64,000 nt of DNA from Variovorax sp. CAN15 (GTDB lineage Bacteria; Pseudomonadota; Gammaproteobacteria; Burkholderiales; Burkholderiaceae_C). The first letter of the stretch is position 1; the number at the start of each line of letters is the position of its first letter. This document shows, in pieces, positions 18,831-28,053 of the stretch. Position numbers and translations under genes: made by a program. The notes under the pieces were generated by a model, which was not told the origin of the DNA, searched no databases, and saw nothing but the letters and a program-made list of their open reading frames with translations. Location of the stretch: positions 128,894 to 192,893 of the forward strand of contig NZ_JASMRZ010000003.1 in assembly GCF_030462475.1 (NCBI RefSeq), given 5' to 3'.

Positions 18831-19784
18831 TCAAGCGCCGCGCACCAAGGACAAGACCTTGCCCGCATCCAGCGCGCGGGCCTTTTCCTGGATGGCGGGC
18901 AGATACTGCGTCTGCAGACTCTGCCCTTCCTTCACCACGCCCGAGAACGCGTCCTTCAGCATCTGCGTCGAGAGCGTGCGCCCACCCGCGTAGTAGCGTT
19001 TGGCGACGTGGCCCAGCGCGTAGGTCGACGCGAAACTCATCCCCGAACTCACCGCCTGGTTGCCCAGGCCGCGCAGCAGCCCGCCGCCGACTTTGCCGAG
19101 CAAGCCACCGAGCAGCTTGCGTCCTGCCTGCTCCAGGTACTGCGAGGTCAGGCCCACGCCGACGGTCGCCAGGAAATCCTTGATGTGGCCGCTGTCGAGC
19201 TGGTAGCCATAGGCCTGGCCGATGCGGTAGACCAGCTTCATCTGCAGCGGAATGATCGCCATGGTCGAGAGCGTCTCGGGCAGCAGCTCGAGCGCGCCGT
19301 TCAGGATGGAGGCGTTGAGGATCGACTTGTCCAGCTCCGTCGTGTCGGGGCTCTTCGGCGCTGCGGGCATGGATGCCGGCACCGACGACGCTGCCACAGT
19401 GGCAGCCACCGGCACCGCGGCGATCTCTTCCGCCTTCCGCGAGAAAGCGGCCGCCGAAGCGTCCAGGCCCAGCGAGGTGCGCACGTCCGCCAGGAACATC
19501 CGCTCCGCCTCCGACTGCGCGCCGTCGGCATCGCAGACGCACACAGCCATCTCATAGGCGAGCTGCCTCGATTCCATGCTCTTGAGCTCGCCCGCCACCG
19601 AGGCCAGCGAAACCCGCTTCATCAGCACGTCCTGGTAGAGCGTCGGCAGGTTCAGCCCGTCGGCCTGCCACAGGCCCTCCGCGATGCGCTTGATCTCGGC
19701 GCGCTCGCGCTCGTGCTTCTCGCCATCGACGAAGGCGGCCAGCAGGCTCAGGGTAACGATCGACTTTGTTTCAGAAGGTGTCAT
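18831..19784 (-). CDS. TerB/DUF697 (YcjF-like) domain protein
   Basis: MTPSETKSIVTLSLLAAFVDGEKHERERAEIKRIAEGLW...; C-terminal IPLQMKLVYRIGQAYGYQLDSGHIKDFLATVG. Confidence 0.75.
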   Translation of the reverse strand: MTPSETKSIVTLSLLAAFVDGEKHERERAEIKRIAEGLWQADGLNLPTLYQDVLMKRVSLASVAGELKSMESRQLAYEMAVCVCDADGAQSEAERMFLADVRTSLGLDASAAAFSRKAEEIAAVPVAATVAASSVPASMPAAPKSPDTTELDKSILNASILNGALELLPETLSTMAIIPLQMKLVYRIGQAYGYQLDSGHIKDFLATVGVGLTSQYLEQAGRKLLGGLLGKVGGGLLRGLGNQAVSSGMSFASTYALGHVAKRYYAGGRTLSTQMLKDAFSGVVKEGQSLQTQYLPAIQEKARALDAGKVLSLVRGA

Positions 19785-20351
19785 GTTCGATATTTCCGCA
19801 ATTTCAATGAGTTGGCGGAGTCGCAGCCGCGGTCCGGAGATTCCGTCAGGCGTTCTCCCCACAAACCTTGGGCAACTCTGTGGATAACGTTGGCACTTCC
19901 ATGTAGGGGTTCTGCAAGTTGTTGATTTACAAATGAAATCCATGGATTGCCCAAAATTTCAGCAATGAATTTCTACCGGCAAAAACCGCCTTCGCAGATT
20001 TCTGAAGAGCCGTCAAAGGACAAGTCTGGGGACATTTTTTGAACAAACCATGGTTTATCCACAGGCCCGAAGGGTTACCCAATGTTGTCCATGTCGCGGG
20101 TACAAACCGGAAGCACGGCTGCACACAGTGACGGCGGCATGACAAGTGCTTGTCGCATAACGAAAAAAACGTCATGTCCACAGAGGGATGCGACCCTTAT
20201 CTACTACTACTAATTTGAATAATAAAAACAAGAGATAGGGAACAGGAAAAGCTGCGCCCGAAAAAAAAGGCCGCGAACGGCCGCGCCGGTCCCGGATGCC
20301 TCGGACGAAACCGGTCCTCCCAGCCTTCCTCCCCCTCGCTAACATTCGCGG
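19785..20351. other. candidate oriC-like intergenic region
   Basis: 567-bp noncoding region with perfect DnaA boxes TGTGGATAA (19879-19887) and TTATCCACA (20055-20063), a 7/9 box ATGTCCACA (20174-20182), GC-rich spacer, (CTA)4 at 20201-20212, then an AT-rich stretch. Confidence 0.6.
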
Positions 20352-21143
20352 ATGAGCTTCAAACCCCGGATCCTGATCGCCGAAGACGAGTCGGGCATCG
20401 CCGACACGCTGCAATACGTCCTGAAAAGCGACGGATTCATCCCCGTCTGGTGCGCAACGGCCGAGGAAGCCATCGCCCAGTTCGCGCAGGAGCCGCCGGC
20501 GCTGGCCATCCTGGACATCGGGCTGCCCGATCTCAACGGTTTCGAGCTCTTCAAACGCCTGCAGGCGCTCAATCAGTCCATGGGCGGCCCGGAGGTGCCC
20601 ATGGTGTTCCTGACGGCCCGCAGCGACGAAATAGACCGCGTGGTGGGCCTCGAACTGGGCGCCGACGACTACATTGCCAAGCCCTTTTCTCCACGAGAGC
20701 TCGTCGCCCGGGTACGAACGATCCTGCGGCGCAGCGCCAGAAACGGCTCAGGAGCCCAGCCAGCGGCCGCTGGCGCGAATCACGTGGGGGGGCATCAAAT
20801 ATCCGCGAACGGCGCTCCTGCGGGCTATCAGCCCCCCGCATCGCCCTTCGCGCTGGACACCGAGCGCATGCAGATCCGTTACTACGGACGGCTGCTCGAG
20901 CTATCGCGCTACGAATACGGCTTGCTGAGATTGCTGGTGCAGCGCCCCGGCCGTGTCTTCACACGCGACGAACTGCTCGAACACGTCTGGGACGACTCCA
21001 GCGACAGCTTCGACCGCACCGTCGACGCGCACATCAAGACCTTGCGCGCCAAGCTCAAGGCGATCGCGCCGGACGTGGAGCCGATCCGCACGCTGCGCGG
21101 CACCGGCTACGCACTGAACGAAGAACTGCCATCAAAGGCATGA
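20352..21143 (+). CDS. creB: two-component response regulator CreB
   Basis: MSFKPRILIAEDESGIADTLQYVLKSDGF...LAILDIGLPDLNGFELFKRLQ; followed by creC. Confidence 0.9.
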   Translation: MSFKPRILIAEDESGIADTLQYVLKSDGFIPVWCATAEEAIAQFAQEPPALAILDIGLPDLNGFELFKRLQALNQSMGGPEVPMVFLTARSDEIDRVVGLELGADDYIAKPFSPRELVARVRTILRRSARNGSGAQPAAAGANHVGGHQISANGAPAGYQPPASPFALDTERMQIRYYGRLLELSRYEYGLLRLLVQRPGRVFTRDELLEHVWDDSSDSFDRTVDAHIKTLRAKLKAIAPDVEPIRTLRGTGYALNEELPSKA

Positions 21144-21165
21144 CACCGGCCTTGGCCTGTCTTTT

Positions 21166-21262
21166 CGCGGAATACCGCGGAACCGGCTTTGCCGGGCCGC
21201 TGGTACTGCCCCCGGCGAGGGGGTTGGCGGCCACACGAAGTGGGCAGGCCTGCGGGAGAGCC
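21166..21262 (+). repeat. dispersed intergenic repeat, copy 2
   Basis: GGAATACCGCGGAACCGGCTTTGCCGGGCCGCTGG...CCCCCGGCGAGGGGGTTGGCGG.CACACGAAGTGGGC; matches the reverse complement of 18721-18825. Confidence 0.85.
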
Positions 21263-21267
21263 AGGCT

Positions 21268-22713
21268 TTGACGAGGCGCACCCGGATCTTCATCGGCATC
21301 CTGCTGATCTACACGGCGGGCATCGCCTTCCTGCTCTACCGCGTCGTCTCCGACATCGATCCGCGCTACCGCGAATCCGCCGAGGAATCGCTGGTCGAGA
21401 CCTCGCAGCTCGTGGCCAGCCTGGTCGAGCAGGACGTGATCGCCGGCGCCATCAACACCGCGCGGCTCGAGCCGCTGTTCCGCACGGTCTACGCGCGCGA
21501 GTTCTCGGCGCAGATATACAACCTGCACAAGAGCCGCGTCGAGCTGCGCGTGTACGTCACCGACCGCAACGGCCGCGTGATGTTCGATTCGCTCGGCAGG
21601 CACCTCGGCGCCGACTATTCGAAGTGGAGCGACGTGAGCCGCACGCTTGCCGGCCTGTACGGCGCGCGCACCTCGCGCGACGTCGACGGCGATCCGCGCA
21701 CTTCGGTCATGTACGTGGGCGCCCCGATCCGCTGGAACAACGAGATCGTCGGCATGGTCAGTGTCGGCAAGCCTGTGCAGAGCTTCGGGCAGTTCGTGGA
21801 GGACGCGCGTGGGCGAACCATCTGGGTCGGCGTGGGCTCGGCGCTGGCGCTGCTGCTGCTCACCTTGATCGTCTCGGTCTGGCTGGTACGGCCCTTCGGC
21901 CTGATCCGCGACTACTGGACCTGGGTGCGCGCCCAGCGCAGCCTGAGCCTTTCACGCATGGCAAGGCGCGCGGTCGACGGCGTGCGCACCGGCTTCAGCG
22001 AAATGCGCGACGCGCTCACCGGGCGCAACTACGTGGCCGACTACGTCCAGACCTTCACGCATGAAGTGAAAAGCCCGCTCTCCGCCATCCGCGGCGCGGC
22101 CGAGCTGCTGCAGGAACCGTCGATGCCGCATCCCGAGCGCGAACGCTTCCTGAAGAACATCGAGCGCGAGACCCAGCGCATCCAGGAAATCGTCGACCGC
22201 ATGATGGAGCTCACCGCGCTCGAAACGCGGCGCGCGCTCGATCGCACCGAACCGGTGGCATTGGCCGCGCTGATCGACGACATCGCCACCAGCGCACAGA
22301 CAGCGGCAGCCAAGCGCAACATCAGGCTGCTGGTGAACATTCGCAACGAAGCACGCACCGAAGGCGACCCTTTCCTGCTGCGCCGCGCGATCAGCAACCT
22401 GCTCGACAACGCCATCGATTTTTCGCCGCGTGACAGCGAAGTTCTGCTCACGCTGGAAACGACCTCGAAGCTGGCCCGCGTGAGCGTGCGCGACCACGGC
22501 CCCGGCATTCCGGAGTACGCGCAGGAAAAAGTTTTTGAAAAGTTCTATTCACTCGCCAGGCCGCACAGCCAGAAGAAGAGCACCGGCCTGGGGCTGGCCT
22601 TCGTGAAGGAGATCGCGGCCCTGCACCACGGCCGCATCGACCTGGGTAACGCGTCGCGTGGCGGGGCGGTGGCGACGCTCACGTTGCCGCTGCTGTCTTC
22701 TTCACATCACTGA
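21268..22713 (+). CDS. creC: two-component sensor histidine kinase CreC
   Basis: RIFIGILLIYTAGIAFLLYRVVSDIDPRYRESAEESLVETSQLVAS...; FTHEVKSPLSAIRGAAELL; TTG start. Confidence 0.9.
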   Translation: MTRRTRIFIGILLIYTAGIAFLLYRVVSDIDPRYRESAEESLVETSQLVASLVEQDVIAGAINTARLEPLFRTVYAREFSAQIYNLHKSRVELRVYVTDRNGRVMFDSLGRHLGADYSKWSDVSRTLAGLYGARTSRDVDGDPRTSVMYVGAPIRWNNEIVGMVSVGKPVQSFGQFVEDARGRTIWVGVGSALALLLLTLIVSVWLVRPFGLIRDYWTWVRAQRSLSLSRMARRAVDGVRTGFSEMRDALTGRNYVADYVQTFTHEVKSPLSAIRGAAELLQEPSMPHPERERFLKNIERETQRIQEIVDRMMELTALETRRALDRTEPVALAALIDDIATSAQTAAAKRNIRLLVNIRNEARTEGDPFLLRRAISNLLDNAIDFSPRDSEVLLTLETTSKLARVSVRDHGPGIPEYAQEKVFEKFYSLARPHSQKKSTGLGLAFVKEIAALHHGRIDLGNASRGGAVATLTLPLLSSSHH

Positions 22714-23616
22714 ACGGATTTCGACAAGCTCGGGACGTGGCGGCAGCGATTCCGGCAGACGCAGATCCCAGGCCAGGCCGCAGCGCTCGAACAGCCTGAG
22801 CATCCACCAGCCCGGGTCCCATTCGCCAGGCGCGAGTCCCAGCCGGGCCGAGCCCGGATAGGCATGGTGGTTGTTGTGCCAGCTCTCGCCCATGGTCAGC
22901 AGCGAAGTCCACGGAATATTGCGTCCCTGCACGGCGGCACCGCGCACTTCGTAGTTCATCTTGCCCTGGTTGTGCGCGAACCAGCCGATCAGCCAATGGC
23001 CCAGAACGCCGGCGGTGACGCGTGCGCACACGCCCCAGAAAACGAATGCCCATCCACCCCAGAGATGGAAGAGCAAGGCGATGGGCAATTGCTGGAGCAT
23101 CCAGGTTCTTTCGAGCCAATGCAGGAAGCGATCGTTCGTGACAAGAGGTTCGATCCGGATGCCGGGTGGATTCGCAAGATGGAGTTCGCAGTGAAGCTGC
23201 CACCAGGCATCGGTCCAGAAACCGCGGCCGTGCCGCAGGTAGTCGTGGCAGACCGGCAGGCGTTGTGCATAGTCGCGCAACTCATGCTGGCGAAGAATGC
23301 CCAGCGGACCGGCCAGGCCGACGAGCACGCCGCAATAGATCAAGGTGCAGCGCAGCCATCGGGGGTATTGGAAGCTGTGATGAATCAGCTGGCGATGGCT
23401 GCCCAGCGAGTGGCCGAACAAGAGCACGAACGCGGTGCTCGCGACGAAGAGCGCGAGTGCATCCCACCGGAAAAAGAAAAGGCCGCCGACCAGCGCGGCG
23501 GCGGCCATGCCAGAGAACCAGAACGACTTGACTGGTGAATACAGAACTTCGCCTTCGCAGACGAAATCGGCTTGCCCCGCGTGAACCCGATGGTGATCGA
23601 GACCGGTGGACTGCAT
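22702..23616 (-). CDS. fatty acid / acyl-CoA desaturase family protein
   Basis: GHSLGSHRQLIHHSFQYPRW and TMGESWHNNHHAYPGSARLG His boxes; multiple TM segments. Confidence 0.88.
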   Translation of the reverse strand: MQSTGLDHHRVHAGQADFVCEGEVLYSPVKSFWFSGMAAAALVGGLFFFRWDALALFVASTAFVLLFGHSLGSHRQLIHHSFQYPRWLRCTLIYCGVLVGLAGPLGILRQHELRDYAQRLPVCHDYLRHGRGFWTDAWWQLHCELHLANPPGIRIEPLVTNDRFLHWLERTWMLQQLPIALLFHLWGGWAFVFWGVCARVTAGVLGHWLIGWFAHNQGKMNYEVRGAAVQGRNIPWTSLLTMGESWHNNHHAYPGSARLGLAPGEWDPGWWMLRLFERCGLAWDLRLPESLPPRPELVEIRSVM

Positions 23617-23626
23617 TGCAGGAAGC

Positions 23627-24232
23627 TCAGCGCCCGATCAGCGCGCAATAGGCTTCGCGCGTCTGCGGGCTCACCGCACGCAGTGCCTGCAGGTACTGAG
23701 TCTGGTGCTGCCCGATCATGCGGGCCGAGGCCACCGTCTTCGAGCGGCAATACCAGTGGCAGGTGTGCTGCAGCAGGAACAGCTCGGCCGACATCATGTA
23801 GGCCTTGGACTTGGGCGTGCGGCCCGCTTCGTTGCGCATCACGCCGGCGATGCCGCGTGCGTGGATGAGCAGTGCCTGGCGCATGTCGAAGGTCGCCGAC
23901 GGAAAGAACTGGGTGAATAGCGGAATGGCCACCGGCAGCTTGCTCACGCGGGTGACGGGCTCGGGCATGCGCGAGAACTCGGCTGCGAAGCCGTCGACCT
24001 GGGCGGATAGTTTTTCCTCGGTGGTGTCCAGCAGTTGCCAGATCTGGCGGCGGCGCTCGGCGTCGTCTTCGCCAAGGCAGCGCATGTAGCCGGAGGTGAG
24101 GCTTTCCATCAGCTTCTCGATCTGGTAGCGGCCGAGGTGGCTGGCCAGCAGCGCTATGCGCAGGCGCTGTTCTCTGGACTTGAGAATGTAGAAGCCGGCG
24201 GCGACGAGTGCTACCAGGGTGAGGATTTCCAT
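23627..24232 (-). CDS. hypothetical protein, N-terminal membrane anchor
   Basis: MEILTLVALVAAGFYILKSREQRLRIALLASHLGRYQIEKLMESL...; uninterrupted 201-aa ORF in an operon-like position. Confidence 0.7.
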   Translation of the reverse strand: MEILTLVALVAAGFYILKSREQRLRIALLASHLGRYQIEKLMESLTSGYMRCLGEDDAERRRQIWQLLDTTEEKLSAQVDGFAAEFSRMPEPVTRVSKLPVAIPLFTQFFPSATFDMRQALLIHARGIAGVMRNEAGRTPKSKAYMMSAELFLLQHTCHWYCRSKTVASARMIGQHQTQYLQALRAVSPQTREAYCALIGR

Positions 24233-24251
24233 GGATGCGGGAAGAAGGAGA

Positions 24252-24308
24252 AAAAGAGAAGGCGGGGAGCAGCGCCAAGTGTAGGCACCGCGACCCGCCT
24301 TCTCTTTT
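24252..24308 (-). terminator. perfect 15-bp inverted repeat, probable terminator after the PBP1A gene
   Basis: AAAAGAGAAGGCGGG (24252-24266) / CCCGCCTTCTCTTTT (24294-24308), 27-nt loop. Confidence 0.6.
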
Positions 24309-24340
24309 CAGCTCCGTGAAGAGCGTCGAAAAGCGTCCGG

Positions 24341-26740
24341 CTACCGGAAGAAATCGAGGATCCGGTTGCGCTCCTCCGGCGGGGGCGGCGCACCCACGGG
24401 CGCGCCGGTGAGTTGCTCGACCGGCGGAGGCGGCGTGTCGCTGTTCTCCAGGCCCAGGCTCGCCACGTTGTGGCCCGGCGTGAAGTCGTCGAAGTACCAC
24501 TCGCCGTCGATGCTCACCACGCCCTCGGGCTGGGCCGGATGCGTCACCGGCACGCCCTGCAGCGCGGTCTGCATGTAGCCGGTCCAGATCGGCAGGCTCA
24601 GGCTGCCGCCGGTCTCGCCGCGTACGCCGAGCTGGCGCGGCGTGTCGTAGCCGACCCATGCGATGCCCACCATGGTCGGCTGGAAGCCGGCGAACCATGT
24701 GTCGAAGGAATCGTTGGTGGTGCCGGTCTTGCCGTAGAGGTCGTCGCGCTTGAGTGCCTGGTAGGCCTTGAAGCCGGTGCCGTTTCGCACCACGCTCTGC
24801 AGCAGCGAATCCATGATGAAGGCGTTGCGCTGCGGAATGGCGCGGCGCGTTTCGTCGAGCACGGGCGGCTCGGTTTCCATGATGACCTTGTCGCGCAGGT
24901 CGGTGACGCGGGTGACCAGGTAGGGATTGACGCGGTAGCCGCCGTTGGCGAATACCGAATAACCCACCGCCATCTGCATCGGCGTGACCGAGCCGGCGCC
25001 CAGGCCCATCGGCAGGTTCGCGGGCTGCTTGTCCTTGTCGAAGCCGAACTTCGTGACCCAGTCCTGCGCGTAGGGAGCGCCGATCGACTGCAGAACGCGC
25101 AGCGTTACCAGGTTCTTCGACTTCATCAGCGCGGTGCGCAGCGGCATCGGGCCCTCATAGGTTCCTTCGAAGTTCTTCGGCTCCCAAGGCTGGCCGCCAT
25201 TGGCGCTGGCGTCGAAGTAAAGCGGTGCGTCGTTCACCACGGTGGCGGGCGTGAAGCCTTTTTCAAGCGCGGCCGAATAGATGAAGGGCTTGAAGCTCGA
25301 ACCCGGCTGGCGCCAGGCCTGCGTGACGTGGTTGAACTTGTTCTTGCCGTAGTCGAAGCCGCCCACCAGCGCCTTGATGGCGCCGCTGCGCGGATCCATG
25401 CCGATGAAGGCGCCTTCGACCTCGGGCAGCTGCGTGATCTCCCAGGTGTTCTTCGGCGTCTTCGCCACGCGGATGACGGCGCCGCGGCGGATCTTGATGT
25501 TGGGTGGCGCCTTCGCGGCAAGGCCCGACTGCGCGGGCTTCAGGCCCTCGCCGGTGATCTGGATGGTCTCGCCGTTCGCGCGCACCGCGCTGATTTCCTT
25601 CGCGCTCGCGTCGAGCACCACGGCGGCGATCACGTCGCCGTTGTCGGGATGTTCGGCCAGCGCGTCGTCCACCGCTTCGTCGATCTCCTTCTGCTCGGCC
25701 GGCAGGTCGATGACCTTCTCGGGACCGCGGTAGGGCTGGCGGCGCTCGTAGTCCATGATGCCCTTGCGCAGCGATCTGTAGGCAGCCGCTTGGTCGGCCG
25801 CCACGATGGAGGTGTAGACCTTCATGCCGCTGGTGTAGATGCTGTCGCCGTATTGCGCGTACATCATCTGGCGCACCGTCTCGGCCACGTACTCCGCGTG
25901 CAGACGGTTCGGATCGGCGGCGTCACGCAGGTGCAGCTCTTCCTTCTTCGCGGCGGCCGCCTGCTCAGCGGTGATGAAGCCGGTTTCCTGCATGCGGTCG
26001 ATCACATAGAGCTGGCGTGCGCGTGCGCGGCGCGGGTTGGCCACCGGGTTGTTTGCACCAGGGGCCTTCGGCAGGCCCGCCAGCATCGCGGCCTCGGCGA
26101 TGGTGATGTTCTGCAGCGGCTTGCCGAAATAGGTTTCGGCCGCGGCGGCGAAACCGTAGGCGCGGTTTCCGAGGTAGATCTGGTTCAGGTAGATCTCGAG
26201 GATCTGGTCTTTCGTGAGCTGCTGCTCCAGCCGCATCGCCAGCAGGATCTCGTAGGTCTTGCGGCTCAGCGTCCGCTCTGAGCTCAGGTACACGTTGCGC
26301 GCCACCTGCATCGTGATGGTCGACGCGCCCTGCTGGCGACCGCCCTTCAGGCTGGCGACGGCTGCGCGCACGAAGCCCTTGTAGTCGACGCCGCCGTGGT
26401 CGTAGAAGCGCGCGTCCTCCACGGCCAGCACCGCATCCTTCATCACCTTCGGGATGTTGGCGAAGGGCGTGAGGTTGCGGCGCTCTTCACCGAATTCGCC
26501 GATCAGCTGGCCTTCGGTCGAATACACGCGAAGCGGCAGCTTGGGGCGGTAGTCGGAAAGCTCCGAGACATCGGGCAGCTTCGGATAGATGGTCACGACC
26601 GCGACGATGGCGGCGACCAGCACAACCAGCGCGCCGGAGCCGACACCGATGGCGCCCCAGCCGGCGACGCGCTTCCAGTTGAAGCGTGGTGGCGCCGCGC
26701 CGTCGTCGCCGGGGGCCTTGGAGTTTGAGCGTTTGAACAT
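24341..26740 (-). CDS. mrcA: penicillin-binding protein 1A (GT51 + transpeptidase)
   Basis: EDARFYDHGGVD, GASTITMQVARN, EIYLNQIYLG, PGSSFKPFIYSAAL, GKTGTTNDSFDTWF; start MFKRSNSKAPGDD. Confidence 0.95.
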   Translation of the reverse strand: MFKRSNSKAPGDDGAAPPRFNWKRVAGWGAIGVGSGALVVLVAAIVAVVTIYPKLPDVSELSDYRPKLPLRVYSTEGQLIGEFGEERRNLTPFANIPKVMKDAVLAVEDARFYDHGGVDYKGFVRAAVASLKGGRQQGASTITMQVARNVYLSSERTLSRKTYEILLAMRLEQQLTKDQILEIYLNQIYLGNRAYGFAAAAETYFGKPLQNITIAEAAMLAGLPKAPGANNPVANPRRARARQLYVIDRMQETGFITAEQAAAAKKEELHLRDAADPNRLHAEYVAETVRQMMYAQYGDSIYTSGMKVYTSIVAADQAAAYRSLRKGIMDYERRQPYRGPEKVIDLPAEQKEIDEAVDDALAEHPDNGDVIAAVVLDASAKEISAVRANGETIQITGEGLKPAQSGLAAKAPPNIKIRRGAVIRVAKTPKNTWEITQLPEVEGAFIGMDPRSGAIKALVGGFDYGKNKFNHVTQAWRQPGSSFKPFIYSAALEKGFTPATVVNDAPLYFDASANGGQPWEPKNFEGTYEGPMPLRTALMKSKNLVTLRVLQSIGAPYAQDWVTKFGFDKDKQPANLPMGLGAGSVTPMQMAVGYSVFANGGYRVNPYLVTRVTDLRDKVIMETEPPVLDETRRAIPQRNAFIMDSLLQSVVRNGTGFKAYQALKRDDLYGKTGTTNDSFDTWFAGFQPTMVGIAWVGYDTPRQLGVRGETGGSLSLPIWTGYMQTALQGVPVTHPAQPEGVVSIDGEWYFDDFTPGHNVASLGLENSDTPPPPVEQLTGAPVGAPPPPEERNRILDFFR

Positions 26741-26757
26741 GGGAAATGCCTGTTTGG

Positions 26758-28053
26758 CTAGCGAAAGGATTGGAGCCGCCGCGCGCTGCCGCGTTCCGGC
26801 GTCCGGAGTTCGAGCGTGCCTTGCAGCGCAGCGCGCTGCGCGCAATGCATCGCGTCGAAGTACTTGTCGTGGTCGAAGGCGATAAGCAGAAGATCCACTC
26901 CGGCGTCGAGCGCACGGACGGTGGCGTCGCAGAGACCGCGGTTGTAGGCCGCGCCCATCGTGAGATCGTCGGTGACGAGCAGGCCCTGGTAGCCCCATTC
27001 GCCTCGAATCACCCGCTGCACGATTTTGCGCGAGAAAGAGACCGGATAAGCGGCGTCAAGTTCCGCAAGGATGACATGGCCCAGCATGATCGCCGCATCC
27101 GAATGTTTCGATACGTCTTGAAACGGCTTCCAGTCGTGCTCCGCGAGCCGGGCGACGGGTGTGTGCAGTTCGGCGGCGAAATGGTGGGTGTCCCCGGTCA
27201 CGCCGGCCAGGCCGGGAAAGTGCTTGAGCGTGCCTCGTACGCCAGCGGATTCGAGGCCCAGCTCGTAAGCGAGCGCCACCTGCGCGGTGACCGCCGGGTC
27301 GGCCGATATGGCGCGTTCGTCGATGCGGGTGTGGAAGTCCCAGCGATCCGGCGCGCGCCCGGTGCGCAGGTCGACCACCGGGCTGAAGTTGAGCGTGATG
27401 CCGAGTGCGGCGAGCGCCCTGCCCTGCTGCGCGCCGTAGGCATGGGCGCGCTGGGTGAGTTCGTCGTCGGGCAGGTCGGCATCGTCGAGAAGCGAGGCGA
27501 GCACGGGCTGGCGTTCGACCAATGGGGACAGGCGGGAGACAGCGCCGCCTTCCTGGTCGGTCGCGACGATCAGCGGCGGCAGGCCGGCCGAACGGCGCAG
27601 CGCCTGCAGCCCTGAGATCTCGTCGCGCAGCTCTTCCGCCGTGCGACCCCTGACATTGCGGCCGGTGACGAAGATGCCGCCGATCAGCCCCTTGCGTGCC
27701 AGTTCGCGCAGCTCCTTCGCGTCGTCATAGCCGACGATGAAATGTGCGCCCACCGCCTGCGCGAGCGGGCCTTCCATCGCATTCACTTCGGCGCGGTGCT
27801 GGCGCGACATCGCTTCGTTGCACAGCGCCGTGAGCACGGCCGCGATTGCCAGTCCCAGCGCCACGGGCCGCAGCCTGCCTTGTGCAAAGCGCCAAGCGAT
27901 CGCGATGCTCGCAAGAAGCAAGGCCAGCAGCAGCGGCAGTTCCCACGCACGCATGAAGCGCAGGTGCGGGTCCTTCAGGTGCCAGGCCCAGAACCACAGC
28001 ACGGCCAGCGCCAGCCAGCCCGATGTACCGGCGATGACCCGCAGCAGCTTCAT
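26758..28053 (-). CDS. GH3 beta-N-acetylhexosaminidase-like (NagZ-like) protein with N-terminal TM segments
   Basis: VATDQEGGAVSRLSP, KHFPGLAGVTGDTHH, VTDDLTMGAAY; ATGA overlap with creD. Confidence 0.87.
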   Translation of the reverse strand: MKLLRVIAGTSGWLALAVLWFWAWHLKDPHLRFMRAWELPLLLALLLASIAIAWRFAQGRLRPVALGLAIAAVLTALCNEAMSRQHRAEVNAMEGPLAQAVGAHFIVGYDDAKELRELARKGLIGGIFVTGRNVRGRTAEELRDEISGLQALRRSAGLPPLIVATDQEGGAVSRLSPLVERQPVLASLLDDADLPDDELTQRAHAYGAQQGRALAALGITLNFSPVVDLRTGRAPDRWDFHTRIDERAISADPAVTAQVALAYELGLESAGVRGTLKHFPGLAGVTGDTHHFAAELHTPVARLAEHDWKPFQDVSKHSDAAIMLGHVILAELDAAYPVSFSRKIVQRVIRGEWGYQGLLVTDDLTMGAAYNRGLCDATVRALDAGVDLLLIAFDHDKYFDAMHCAQRAALQGTLELRTPERGSARRLQSFR

